Shown piece after piece: positions 8,255 to 15,605 of a DNA stretch of 15,605 nt. The stretch comes from Dentipellis sp. KUC8613 (Eukaryota; Basidiomycota; Agaricomycetes; Russulales; Hericiaceae): assembly GCA_002286715.1 (NCBI GenBank), contig NSJX01000107.1, positions 31,465 to 47,069 of the forward strand. Reading direction: 5' to 3'. The notes under the pieces are model-generated. The model worked only from the letters and a program-made list of their open reading frames with translations, searched no databases and was not told the origin of the DNA. How positions within the stretch are numbered: position 1 is the first letter of the stretch; the number at the start of each line of letters is the position of its first letter. The translations under genes and the position numbers were made by a program.

Positions 8255-10610
8255 TACATACGGGGCAGCAGATGTGGCGCGGGGGTCGAGAAGGCAGTGC
8301 AGGGTGCAAGACCGTGCAACACAGCGCAACACGGCACCATAGAGCACGATAGGGTGCAAGAGGACGTGACAGGGCGGGAGGCAGCTGCGTGCGGGTTCAG
8401 ACAGCGTGGCGTGGCGCATGAGCACGGTGAGGCGACACGCAAGAGGGTTGCCAGGGAGCCGAGAGGGTACAGCGGGGTGTAATACAGCGCCACGGGGTGC
8501 CAGACCGTGGCAAGGGCGCGCCACGGGGTGCGAGAGGGTGCAACGGGGGTCCAGACAGCGCACGACAGCTGCGCGGAACACGTGACGGCAGAGTGACACA
8601 GACCGAGGGAGTGGGCACGAGGTGAGACAGTGCGGGCAGCACGACGCGAGGTGGCGCGGACCTCACAATGTGAAAAGGCGTGGACAGTGCGAGAGGGAAA
8701 GGCGGGCGAGAGGGACAGCGCGCAGACGGCGAGCGCACACAAAAGCGGAGGTGGAGGGGCAGGAACAAGGGCGCGCCAGAGAGGACCGCGCGCATAAGAC
8801 AGCGCGGATGGCGCGAGACGCGACGACGTGCAACACGCAGCTTACGTCATTGCTAGGGCGCACGGGGAACCATACGGCGCGCGGGGTGTCGACACGGCGG
8901 ATGGGGCGGTCAGAGGGTGCGCAGGGCAGCGACGCAGCGCGCAGCCTGCGCCGTTGCTAGGGCACATGCAGTACGACAAGGCATGCAGCATGTGACCTGC
9001 GCTGTTGCTATGGCGCGCGGCAGTGGAGCAGGAGGCGCAGGGGCGTGAAACGGCAGCACGGGGACGGTGCGGGGCCATGCGAGGGCGGTGGCGGCGCAGG
9101 AGAGCACCGGGTGGGCGCGGGAGAGGGCAGCACGGGCACGGCGGTGTAAAACGGCGGCATACAGCCGCAGAATGGCTGCACACGGCCGTGAAATGCACAT
9201 CCTGCGCTGTTGCTGTGGCAGGCAGGGCGCAGCGATGGCGCGGGGCGGCAGTTGCCACGCAGATGGCAAGCTGGGACGATGTGGGCGACATGTGACGGCG
9301 ACGCAGCGCGCGTGACGGGAAGCATGACAGCGGCGCATGACGGCGGCGTGGGATGGCGGTGCGGGGGCAGGTAGCAGAGACGGGGCAAGGGCAGGTGGCG
9401 ATGGGGGCAACGACTTGGCACGACAGGGATACAACGGGGCGCAACGGGGGCGCAACGGTGGGGCGCAACGGCGCATGACGGCGTCGCGAAGGGGGTGTGA
9501 CGGTGGCCCAGGGAGGGTGGCAGCGGCGCAAGGGCGCACGTGATGGTGATGTGAGCGCGTGTGGCGGCGGCGCAAGGGGGCGAGAGGGCAGCATGGGCGG
9601 CAGCGGCACGCGAGGGCAGTGGGGGAGCGAGAGGCCATGGCACGCACGGTGTGGGTGCGCAAGGGCGGAGTCGGCGTGCAAGGGGCGCACGAAGGCGGTG
9701 GGGGCGCGAGAGAGGGCGCGGCGGGCGTGCAGGGCCATGATGCAGCCGCGCCCGGGTGTGGTGCGGCTGCGGATCGGCGGCGGCGGCGCGTGAGGGCCGT
9801 GAGGACACGAGAGAGGGCCTGGTGGGCCCGCACTGGCACAAGAGGGCAGCAGAGGCGCAAAACGAGAGCGAGACGGCGCTGGCGCGCAGCCCACGATGTT
9901 GTTAGGGCGTGCGCGCGGCAACGCAGCATGGAGGATGGCCGGACCATGCGTGGGGGCGTGTGATGGGGGCCTGTGACGACGGCGTAGGGACATGGGCCGC
10001 AAGACAGCGGCGCTGGGTCAAGACGGTCGCGCTAGGGCATGCAACAGGGCGACGTGGCATGATAGAGCACCGTCGTGCACCGGACGGCATGCAAGGCGAG
10101 GCAGAAGATGGCGGGGCGGGCCGGGGCAGGCGCGAATACAACTCCCCAGGATGCAACACGGCTCCACGGGGCAAAAAAGGGCAAGCCCGGGCCATCGGCG
10201 GCACGCAAGCATGGCGCAGGGTCAGCACGGGAGGGCGCAGGTGAGAGCGGCGGCGACTGAGACGTGACATGGCGTAAAGGGCGCTGCGGGGGCGCGAGAG
10301 GGGTGCGGAGCGGAATGCGACGGCGGGTGGGCCACACGGCACGTGCATGTGCGATGCCGGCGCACAGGCACGTAGACAGCATGGCCAGCAAGACGGGGGG
10401 TAAAGCAGCGAGGGCGAGGCGGACGATGAGGGCGGCCAGGGCGACGAGAGCGACAAGGGCGACAAGGGCGCATACCGGCGCGTGGGTGATGGCCAAGTGG
10501 TGATGGTCAAGCGATGGAGGCTAGGCGGCATGGCAAAGGTTGGGCTAGATGGGGCGGCAGGAGCGTGAGAGAGGGGGGCGAGATGGCAGAAGAAGAGAGA
10601 GACAAAAGAA
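8255..10610. repeat. GC array 4, block a: G-rich on + strand
   Basis: This is a CpG-rich degenerate array. TTGCTARGG-type core blocks occur at 8850, 8954, 9005, 9210 (TTGCTG) and 9899 (TTGTTA). The sub-regions 8374-8452 and 8682-8776 match array 2. A 12-bp perfect palindrome, AATGCCGGCATT, lies just before the array at 8223-8234. Large open frames on the minus strand (8842-10002 and 8910-9947) overlap in different frames and are low complexity, so I do not call them genes. Confidence 0.7.
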
Positions 10611-10690
10611 AACTTACCGATTATGGCCCCTTTGGGCACTTCCGCCCCTCGACTGCTCCCTTCTTTCCTTCATCTCGGCTTGCGAGCGTG
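10611..10690. other. Short pyrimidine-rich segment interrupting GC array 4
   Basis: Purine dominance on the + strand reverses here for about 80 bases (CGCCCCTCGACTGCTCCC, then TTCTTTCCTTC), then returns. The array units differ on the two sides, so this looks like a junction between two array blocks or a small insertion. I found no second copy in the window. Confidence 0.4.
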
Positions 10691-11485
10691 GTGAGTCTTC
10701 GGGCTGGGAGCGGCACGGGAGCGTGCATGGGTGAGCGAGTGCATTTGCAAATGGTGCAGCGTGAAGAGGGTGTGACAAAAGAGCGTCAGACGGCCCACAG
10801 GCCGCGAAAAGGACGAGAGCGTATGGCACAGCGCGAAGACAGCAGGGTGGGGCGCACAAACGGCGGGGGTGGGGCGCACGAATGGCGGGGTGGGGCGCAA
10901 AAAGGGCGAGATGGGATGTTGAAAGCACGCGACACGACGCAGCATAGGAAGAAGATGGCGGGGGCAGGACACGAGACGGCCCACGGGCTGCAAAAAGGGC
11001 GAAACAAGTGGGGTGAGAGTGCAGCACGGCACGAAGACGGTGGAGTGGGCCACACAAACAATGGCGGGGGTGGGTAGCAGCGACGGGGGCGCGATGGGGG
11101 TGCTGCATCCAGTCCATGGCGATGAAGACCCAGTAGCATCGCTGGGGCACGAGATGCAGCTGACACAGCACGCGAGACCATGTGACAGCACGTGAAGGCA
11201 GAGGGGCGAGGCATGGGCACGAAGGGACCACAAAGAGAGCGTGCTGGGGACCCAAGACGGCAGTGCGGCCCAGCGGGGCGCGCAGATGGTGGCGTGGGGC
11301 ACACAGACGGCGGCGTGGGGCACGCAGATGGCGGCTTGGGTCGCAGATGGCATGGCAGGGCGGAAAACGGCGGCGTGGGGTGGATGACAGTGGGGTGGGC
11401 CACAGATGGCCCAGCGAGGTGTGCAGATGGTGTTGATGGTGTTGTAGGGCAAAAGGGGTGCGGAGAGCATGCAACTTGGCATGAG
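10691..11485. repeat. GC array 4, block b: 21-22-bp minisatellite with larger duplications
   Basis: A 21-22-base unit of the type GTGGGGCRCACANACGGCGG is tandem at 10847-10912 (starts at 10847, 10869 and 10890). It recurs at 11283-11350, where three units start at 11283, 11304 and 11325. A longer duplication is also visible: AGACGGCCCACAGGCCGC at about 10788 recurs as AGACGGCCCACGGGCTGC at about 10976. Units of this type also open array 5 (about 13245-13300). Open frames on both strands are periodic by-products. Confidence 0.7.
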
Positions 11486-11488
11486 GAC

Positions 11489-11585
11489 GAGCCATTTCAT
11501 CGGGGTACATTATGACGCACTCGATGTAGCTCGGGAATCCTGGCTACACTGAAGACATCATAATGCACCTCCGAGTAGGTGGCTC
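11489..11585. repeat. Inverted pair of SINE-body sequence
   Basis: The left arm 11489-11530 and right arm 11543-11585 are imperfect inverted copies around a 12-base centre. Both begin with GAGCCA when read inward, and they share TCGG, CATTATGA and TGTAGC. Both arms resemble the SINE body at about 7973-8018 (GAGCCAT.TCATCGGGG and CACTCGATG). The palindrome sits precisely at the right border of GC array 4. Confidence 0.6.
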
Positions 11586-12519
11586 CTGGAAATATCCTGA
11601 CATCCTCCTATCCCTTGGGGATTGTGACAGAGGCAGCTGGTCTTGGTAATGTCTTTCACTTTGTTTTCTACGGCTAAAGAGCAGTAGTAGGGAAGAGAGG
11701 ATAAGAGACCAAGTACTCAAAGAACTTGGACAACTTCAGCCGCAGTTGTCCTTGGATTGTGAAATGTGAGAACCAGTTCTTTCATGCGTCAAAAAATCAC
11801 TAAATTCCTGAATAAATTAGAGAACACGTATCATACACAAACCATATTCTTTGAACAAGTTTGATAGCCATTTGGGACAATGCTGGCAGCAAAATCACAT
11901 TTCTCTGAAGTCTAGTTGTGTTTGCATGATGCGACTTTCAATTTCCAAGTGACACAGCCATTGAAATGCACTGAAATTTTTACTGTGAGTAGATATAGTA
12001 CTTGTACATTTGCCTGCAAAATTTGACACTGATTGAAGCAAACTTAAGGCCTCTAGAAAATGAATTGTAGTGCAAGAAAGTGAATGTTGCTGAGATCATG
12101 GGAACTGACTGCCTAAAGTTGTGTTTGAAAAGGTCGTGAGTTGTGAGAGCCACCCCATATTTAGAACTGATTCATAGATGAATCAGAATGATGAAAATCT
12201 TGATCAATGATGAACTTGAGCCTAATCAATGATCTGCTTCATTCTTTTGGACATAGACTTTGTACTGACCAAGGTCTTTATGAGTATATAGTATTCTTGA
12301 CCATCTACACTAATATGATATCCTTTTGACATGTATTTGCAGCCTGCACAAACTTGCAAGATGACAAGAGATGGGATGCACACAATAACAATCTTATCTC
12401 AATTAACAATCTTATCTCAATGCTGATAAGATCCTGTCCAAATCAGGTTATTATCAACCAGATAAGGAAGGTGGCTCATTAGGTGTGATTGACCAGCCAG
12501 GATGTAGATGACTGTAAGT
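11586..12519. other. AT-rich DNA, no gene seen
   Basis: No credible coding region is present. Two minor structures are visible. An 8-bp hairpin at 11728-11751 has arms GGACAACT and AGTTGTCC; its stem sequence resembles the hairpin at 7443-7464. An 18-bp tandem duplication, AACAATCTTATCTCAATT, lies at 12387-12421. Confidence 0.5.
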
Positions 12520-12750
12520 ACTAGTGAGGAGTGGGCCGGCAAGCAGCAGGTTCTGATTCATCTTTGAAGGTGGGTATGTGTTGATTTCAAATCATGATGT
12601 AATTCCATGTATTAATTATCATCTAATTCTTTGTATGATTTTGCATGATCTTCTATTCTGTACATGATGTATATCTTTTAGCTATTTGACTTACCATCAT
12701 CAGGACATTGACCCTTAGTGCCTCCCTACAGTTGTCACACTCTAAAAGTC
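12520..12750 (-). mobile_element. Truncated relative of the 915-1816 foldback element
   Basis: The stretch 12520-12566 is nearly identical to the reverse complement of the core at 1526-1570. The next ~110 bases align with the reverse complement of 1440-1526 (shared ATTACATGAT/CTTTGCATGAT-like blocks). The part from 12678 to 12750 matches the outer arm at 1569-1640, including the exact block TGCCTCCCTACAG at 12719-12731. No matching arm is visible upstream of 12520, so one side is missing. Confidence 0.55.
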
Positions 12751-12837
12751 ACAAGTGAGAAGTGGGCCGGCTTGTGTTAGTTGAAAGAAGATGGCTCTTG
12801 TAGATGAATCAGAACCTGCTGCTTGCTGGCCCACTTC
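12751..12837. repeat. Short hairpin made of two opposed core-motif pieces
   Basis: GAAGTGGGCCGGC at 12759-12771 pairs with GCTGGCCCACTTC at 12825-12837 (12 of 13 pairs). The right-hand piece belongs to a good + strand core motif (12803-12837); the left is a partial minus-strand copy. It directly follows the truncated foldback copy. Confidence 0.55.
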
Positions 12838-13159
12838 ATGGTTGTCATAGAAGGAGATGTATTGCTATAGATTCTATAGAGTAGAGACCTTGCTGTCAGC
12901 ACTATAGCTACTCTCTAATATCTGTAGAATATAATGACTGCAAAGGCTATTGTAGTATATACCTAGCAGTCATACAAAAGTAGCAATATTAGGGACAACT
13001 GCAGTGGAATTATTCAAGCTTAGCATTGAAAATTAGTGGATGGCAAAATCAACCATATTTTGTTAATAGTAAGACATGATTTGTATAATCCACTACAGCA
13101 CTCTATATCAGGGGGAAGATGACATAACCTACTGATGGAATGGGTGGCACATGTGATAT
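12838..13159. other. AT-rich DNA with many CTATAG words, no gene seen
   Basis: Repeated CTATAG, GCTATAG and GTAGTATAT words occur. A similar vocabulary appears right of array 5 (15222-15335). I could not build a firm alignment between the two. Confidence 0.35.
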
Positions 13160-15205
13160 TGCACAACAGCAGGGTATGGTGTGAAAACGGCGGGAGGGGG
13201 CGTGGTGTGTGCGAAAATGGTGCGGCTGTGGAGAGCGCACGGTGCGACATGAAGACAGTAGGGTGGGGCACAAAAACAGTGCAGGGGGGAGGGGGGGCAA
13301 GACAGACCACATGGTGCAAACAGGGCGCGGCACAGCATTGTGCGCAGTGTGGTGCAGCTGCGGACAGGCAGTGTGCTCACACGCGAGGACGGTGGGGGCA
13401 CAAGAGGGGGCATGGCGGGCACGCGAGGGAAGTGGGGCCGTGAGAGAGCGTGACACGCACGCACGGGCGCGAGATGGCGACGCAGGGGCGTGGGCATGGT
13501 TGTGGAGGGGCGGCGTGTGGATGCGCGAGGACGGCAGTGGACACGGGGGGACGGCGGACGCGAGGCACAACGCGGATGCGTGCGACACAACGCGATACCA
13601 GCAGACGCCAGGGCCGGCTCTCGGAGGGTGAGTGAGAGGGCGGCATACGATTGCGTGCACGAGAAGGTGACACGCGGGCTCAAAACAGCCTTGCCGGGTC
13701 AGTCCGGGGGCGCATGAGGGCAGCGCAGGCTTGCGGGCGTGACACGGGGGTGGACAGCGACAAAGTGGCGCGCGGGCTTCGCCAGAGCACGATACGGCAG
13801 CGCTGCAGCGCGAGAGGGCGGATATAGCCTTACTATGGGCACAAGGCGGCGGAGACGGCATCGCAAGGCCCCAATCCGGCGTCGGTAGGGCACGACAGGA
13901 CATCGTTAGGGCACACGAGGGAGAGATGGGGGTGCGAATCCGGGCGGTGGCGGGAAGCCAGCGTGCGTCACGGCGTCGTCAGGACGTGAATGGGCTTCCC
14001 TGCGGCGCGAGAAGGTGAGGTGTCGTAGCTGGGGGCTGCAAACGGCGTCGCTGGGGTGCGACCTAGCGGCAGTGCAGTACGCGATGGGCGACTCCGTGGT
14101 GCAAGCAGCTGGCCGTTGCGTTGCTGGCGACGCAGGGGCGCGAGATGGTGGCGGTGCGGCGCGAGAGGACGGCGCAGACCCACAAGGCAGCGGCAGAGGC
14201 ACATGAGGGGGGGCCTGCGGGGACCAGTGTGCGCTCGGACGGCGATGGCACTAGGTGGAGGCGAGACGGCCAATGGAGGGCCGGTACGCGAGACGACGTG
14301 TGGGCGCACGTGGCGGCAGCGCGAGGTGCACAGGCGGGATCCCGGGGGCACGGGTGGGATACCTGACGTGCGGGCGCGACACGGACACGTGTGGGCGCGA
14401 AAAAAGGTGCACAGGCGCGAGATGACGCGCGGGGGCGGGAAAGAGCACGAGCGGGTGGGAGATGGCACGCAAGGGCCGTAGACAGCACGCACGGGTGCGA
14501 CACAGCACGAGCGGGCGCAACGCGGGGCAACGTGGCGAGACAAGGCAGCGTAGGCGCCGGAATGGGCAGTGGCGGCGCGGGAGTGGGACGGGGTGAGCAC
14601 GAGCACGCAAGACGGGGGCGCGCAGGGCGGGCGGGGAATGGGCATGCTGCGTCGTCGCTAAGGCGCGCAGGGTGGTTACAGGGCGGCGCGAAGATGTTTG
14701 AGGCGCCGAGAGGGCGTACATGGCAGGGCGTGGGCGTGCATCGGGATGCAACAGCGCATGGGGGCAGTGAGAGGGCAAAGAGTGCATGTCCTGCGCCGTT
14801 GCTAAGGCAGGCAGGGCACCACGACGGCGCAAGGGGCGGTTCTGGGGCGCGCGAGGCACCGAGGAGGCATTGGGTGAGCGTCGGGCGCCATTGCTAAGGC
14901 ACACAGAGCGCAGCGACGGCGCGAGGGGCGGTTACGCGGCGAGAGAGGGTGGTGGGGCTGTGGGAGGGGGCAATACAGGCATGGCGGCGCAAATCGGGGG
15001 CGTACAGGTGCAAGATGTGTGTCCTGCGTCGTTGCTAACGCGCACAGGGCGCAGCGATGGCACGGGGGGCGGCGGAGGCGCCGAGAGGGAGGTGGAGGCG
15101 CCGGAGAAGGTAGCCCAGGCGCGGCAGCGAGAAACGGTGCATACGGGGGCAAAAAGGTGGCGTACGGGCACAAAAAACGCGTTGTGCGCCGTTGCTAGGG
15201 CACAT
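13160..15205. repeat. GC array 5: G-rich on + strand
   Basis: The first ~150 bases resemble block b of array 4 (GACAGTAGGGTGGGGCAC). Further right, 14372-14550 holds about nine degenerate units of 19-21 bases of the type GGGYGCGACACAGCACGAGC. The right third carries the clearest core blocks, with TTGCTA (or TCGCTA) at 14655, 14799, 14891, 15032 and 15192. Several are followed by a shared ~45-base extension including CAGGGCGCAGCGA and GGCGCGAGGGGCGG. The array ends within a few bases after the last core block. Open frames here are low complexity and overlapping. Confidence 0.75.
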
Positions 15206-15415
15206 CTGAAAAAATTCCCATAGGTCTATAGACATATATACCTTCTATAACTTATATAGGGCCATAGCAATGTAGAATTGTTGATACACTATAGAACTAC
15301 CACACACAGCTATGATAGTGCTATGGAGTGCTATGGGATTAGGTACATTGCTATGGCTGCTATGAAAATGAGGCACATTGCTATGGCTGCTATGGAACAA
15401 TGTATTATACTATGA
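15206..15415. repeat. AT-rich DNA with a 30-bp tandem repeat
   Basis: The unit beginning GGTACATTGCTATGGCTGC at 15342 repeats as GGCACATTGCTATGGCTGC at 15372, giving two 30-base units (15342-15401). Related GCTATGG words precede it (15307-15337). No gene is seen in this part. Confidence 0.65.
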
Positions 15416-15605
15416 TGGCTCTGGGTGCTCAACAAGCTACACAGACTATATGTTCTATGCAAACAATATAACAATCTTAATAACTATACATACAGTACAA
15501 CCACCCCTGCTGTCAAGGGCGCTGGAATGGGAACAAGAGTTGCCACCCAAGTCACCACAACAACAACTAAGAGAGCGAGGGAAGAGAGTGACAGACGAGT
15601 GCAGC
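15416..15605 (+). other. Open frame running off the window end; possible start of an exon
   Basis: The frame opens after a TGA at 15413-15415 and stays open for 63 codons to the edge. There is no ATG until residue 38. The second half reads like protein, with Thr-rich and then charged sequence (residues KRAREESDRRVQ at the end), and unlike the GC arrays it is not repetitive at the DNA level. A possible splice acceptor (ACATACAG) ends at 15495, but it lacks a good pyrimidine tract. I do not recognise a family. It may simply be a chance frame. Confidence 0.2.

Noticed and set aside
8850..9012. TTGCTARGG blocks as RFX-type X-box sites (GTTGCCATGGCAAC-like)
   Set aside because: Only one half-site resembles the X-box. 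The second half is missing in nearly all copies.
8842..10002. Long minus-strand open frames in array 4 (also 8910-9947)
   Set aside because: They overlap in different frames and follow array composition. No family motif, start context or splice structure supports them.
13103..13903. 266-codon minus-strand open frame at the start of array 5
   Set aside because: It is a low-complexity Pro/Cys/His/Ser-rich translation of the G-rich array and overlaps others in the same DNA.
13160..15205. CRISPR array
   Set aside because: The repeats are degenerate, spacing is irregular (92-160 bases for the core), and no constant repeat/unique spacer pattern exists.

Overview
The window looks like non-coding, repeat-dominated nuclear DNA from a eukaryote. 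Three things point this way: a tRNA-like SINE head with pol III A and B boxes, foldback and inverted-repeat elements, and sharp alternation between AT-rich DNA and CpG-rich degenerate minisatellite arrays. I see no prokaryotic gene layout, no ribosome-binding-site/operon structure, no rRNA, no intact tRNA, no CRISPR and no convincing complete protein gene. I cannot name the species or even the kingdom with confidence.

Layout from left to right. Positions 1-905: GC array 1, C-rich on the + strand. 906-2136: AT-rich DNA holding a foldback element at 915-1816. 2137-3074: GC array 2, G/A-rich on the + strand. 3075-3614: a 540-bp unit of balanced composition with inverted ends, each end finishing in a 22-nt self-complementary hairpin. 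3615-5988: GC array 3, C-rich. 5989-7070: three decayed direct copies of an AT-rich repeat. 7170-7302: a split palindrome. 7575-7825: a fourth copy of the AT-rich repeat, inverted. 7861-8080: a SINE. 8255-11485: GC array 4, G-rich, in two blocks separated by a short pyrimidine-rich segment. 11489-11585: an inverted repeat of the SINE body. 11586-13150: AT-rich DNA with a truncated relative of the foldback element. 13160-15205: GC array 5, G-rich. 15206-15605: AT-rich DNA with one open frame running off the window end.

The main result is architectural. The five GC arrays appear to be one repeat family, recognised in G-rich orientation by a recurring TTGCTARGG core and by a 95-bp stretch shared by arrays 2 and 4. 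Array orientation flips across the window: C-rich (1), G-rich (2), C-rich (3), G-rich (4), G-rich (5). The one convergent flip (2 to 3) falls on the hairpin-ended 540-bp unit. Both divergent flips (1 to 2 and 3 to 4) fall on AT-rich DNA that itself contains inverted repeats, whose left arm begins where the C-rich array ends.

Many long open frames cross the GC arrays on both strands. They overlap one another in several frames and encode only Arg/Ala/Pro/Ser/His/Gly-rich low-complexity sequence, so I treat them as by-products of composition. All similarity statements here are alignments made by eye.
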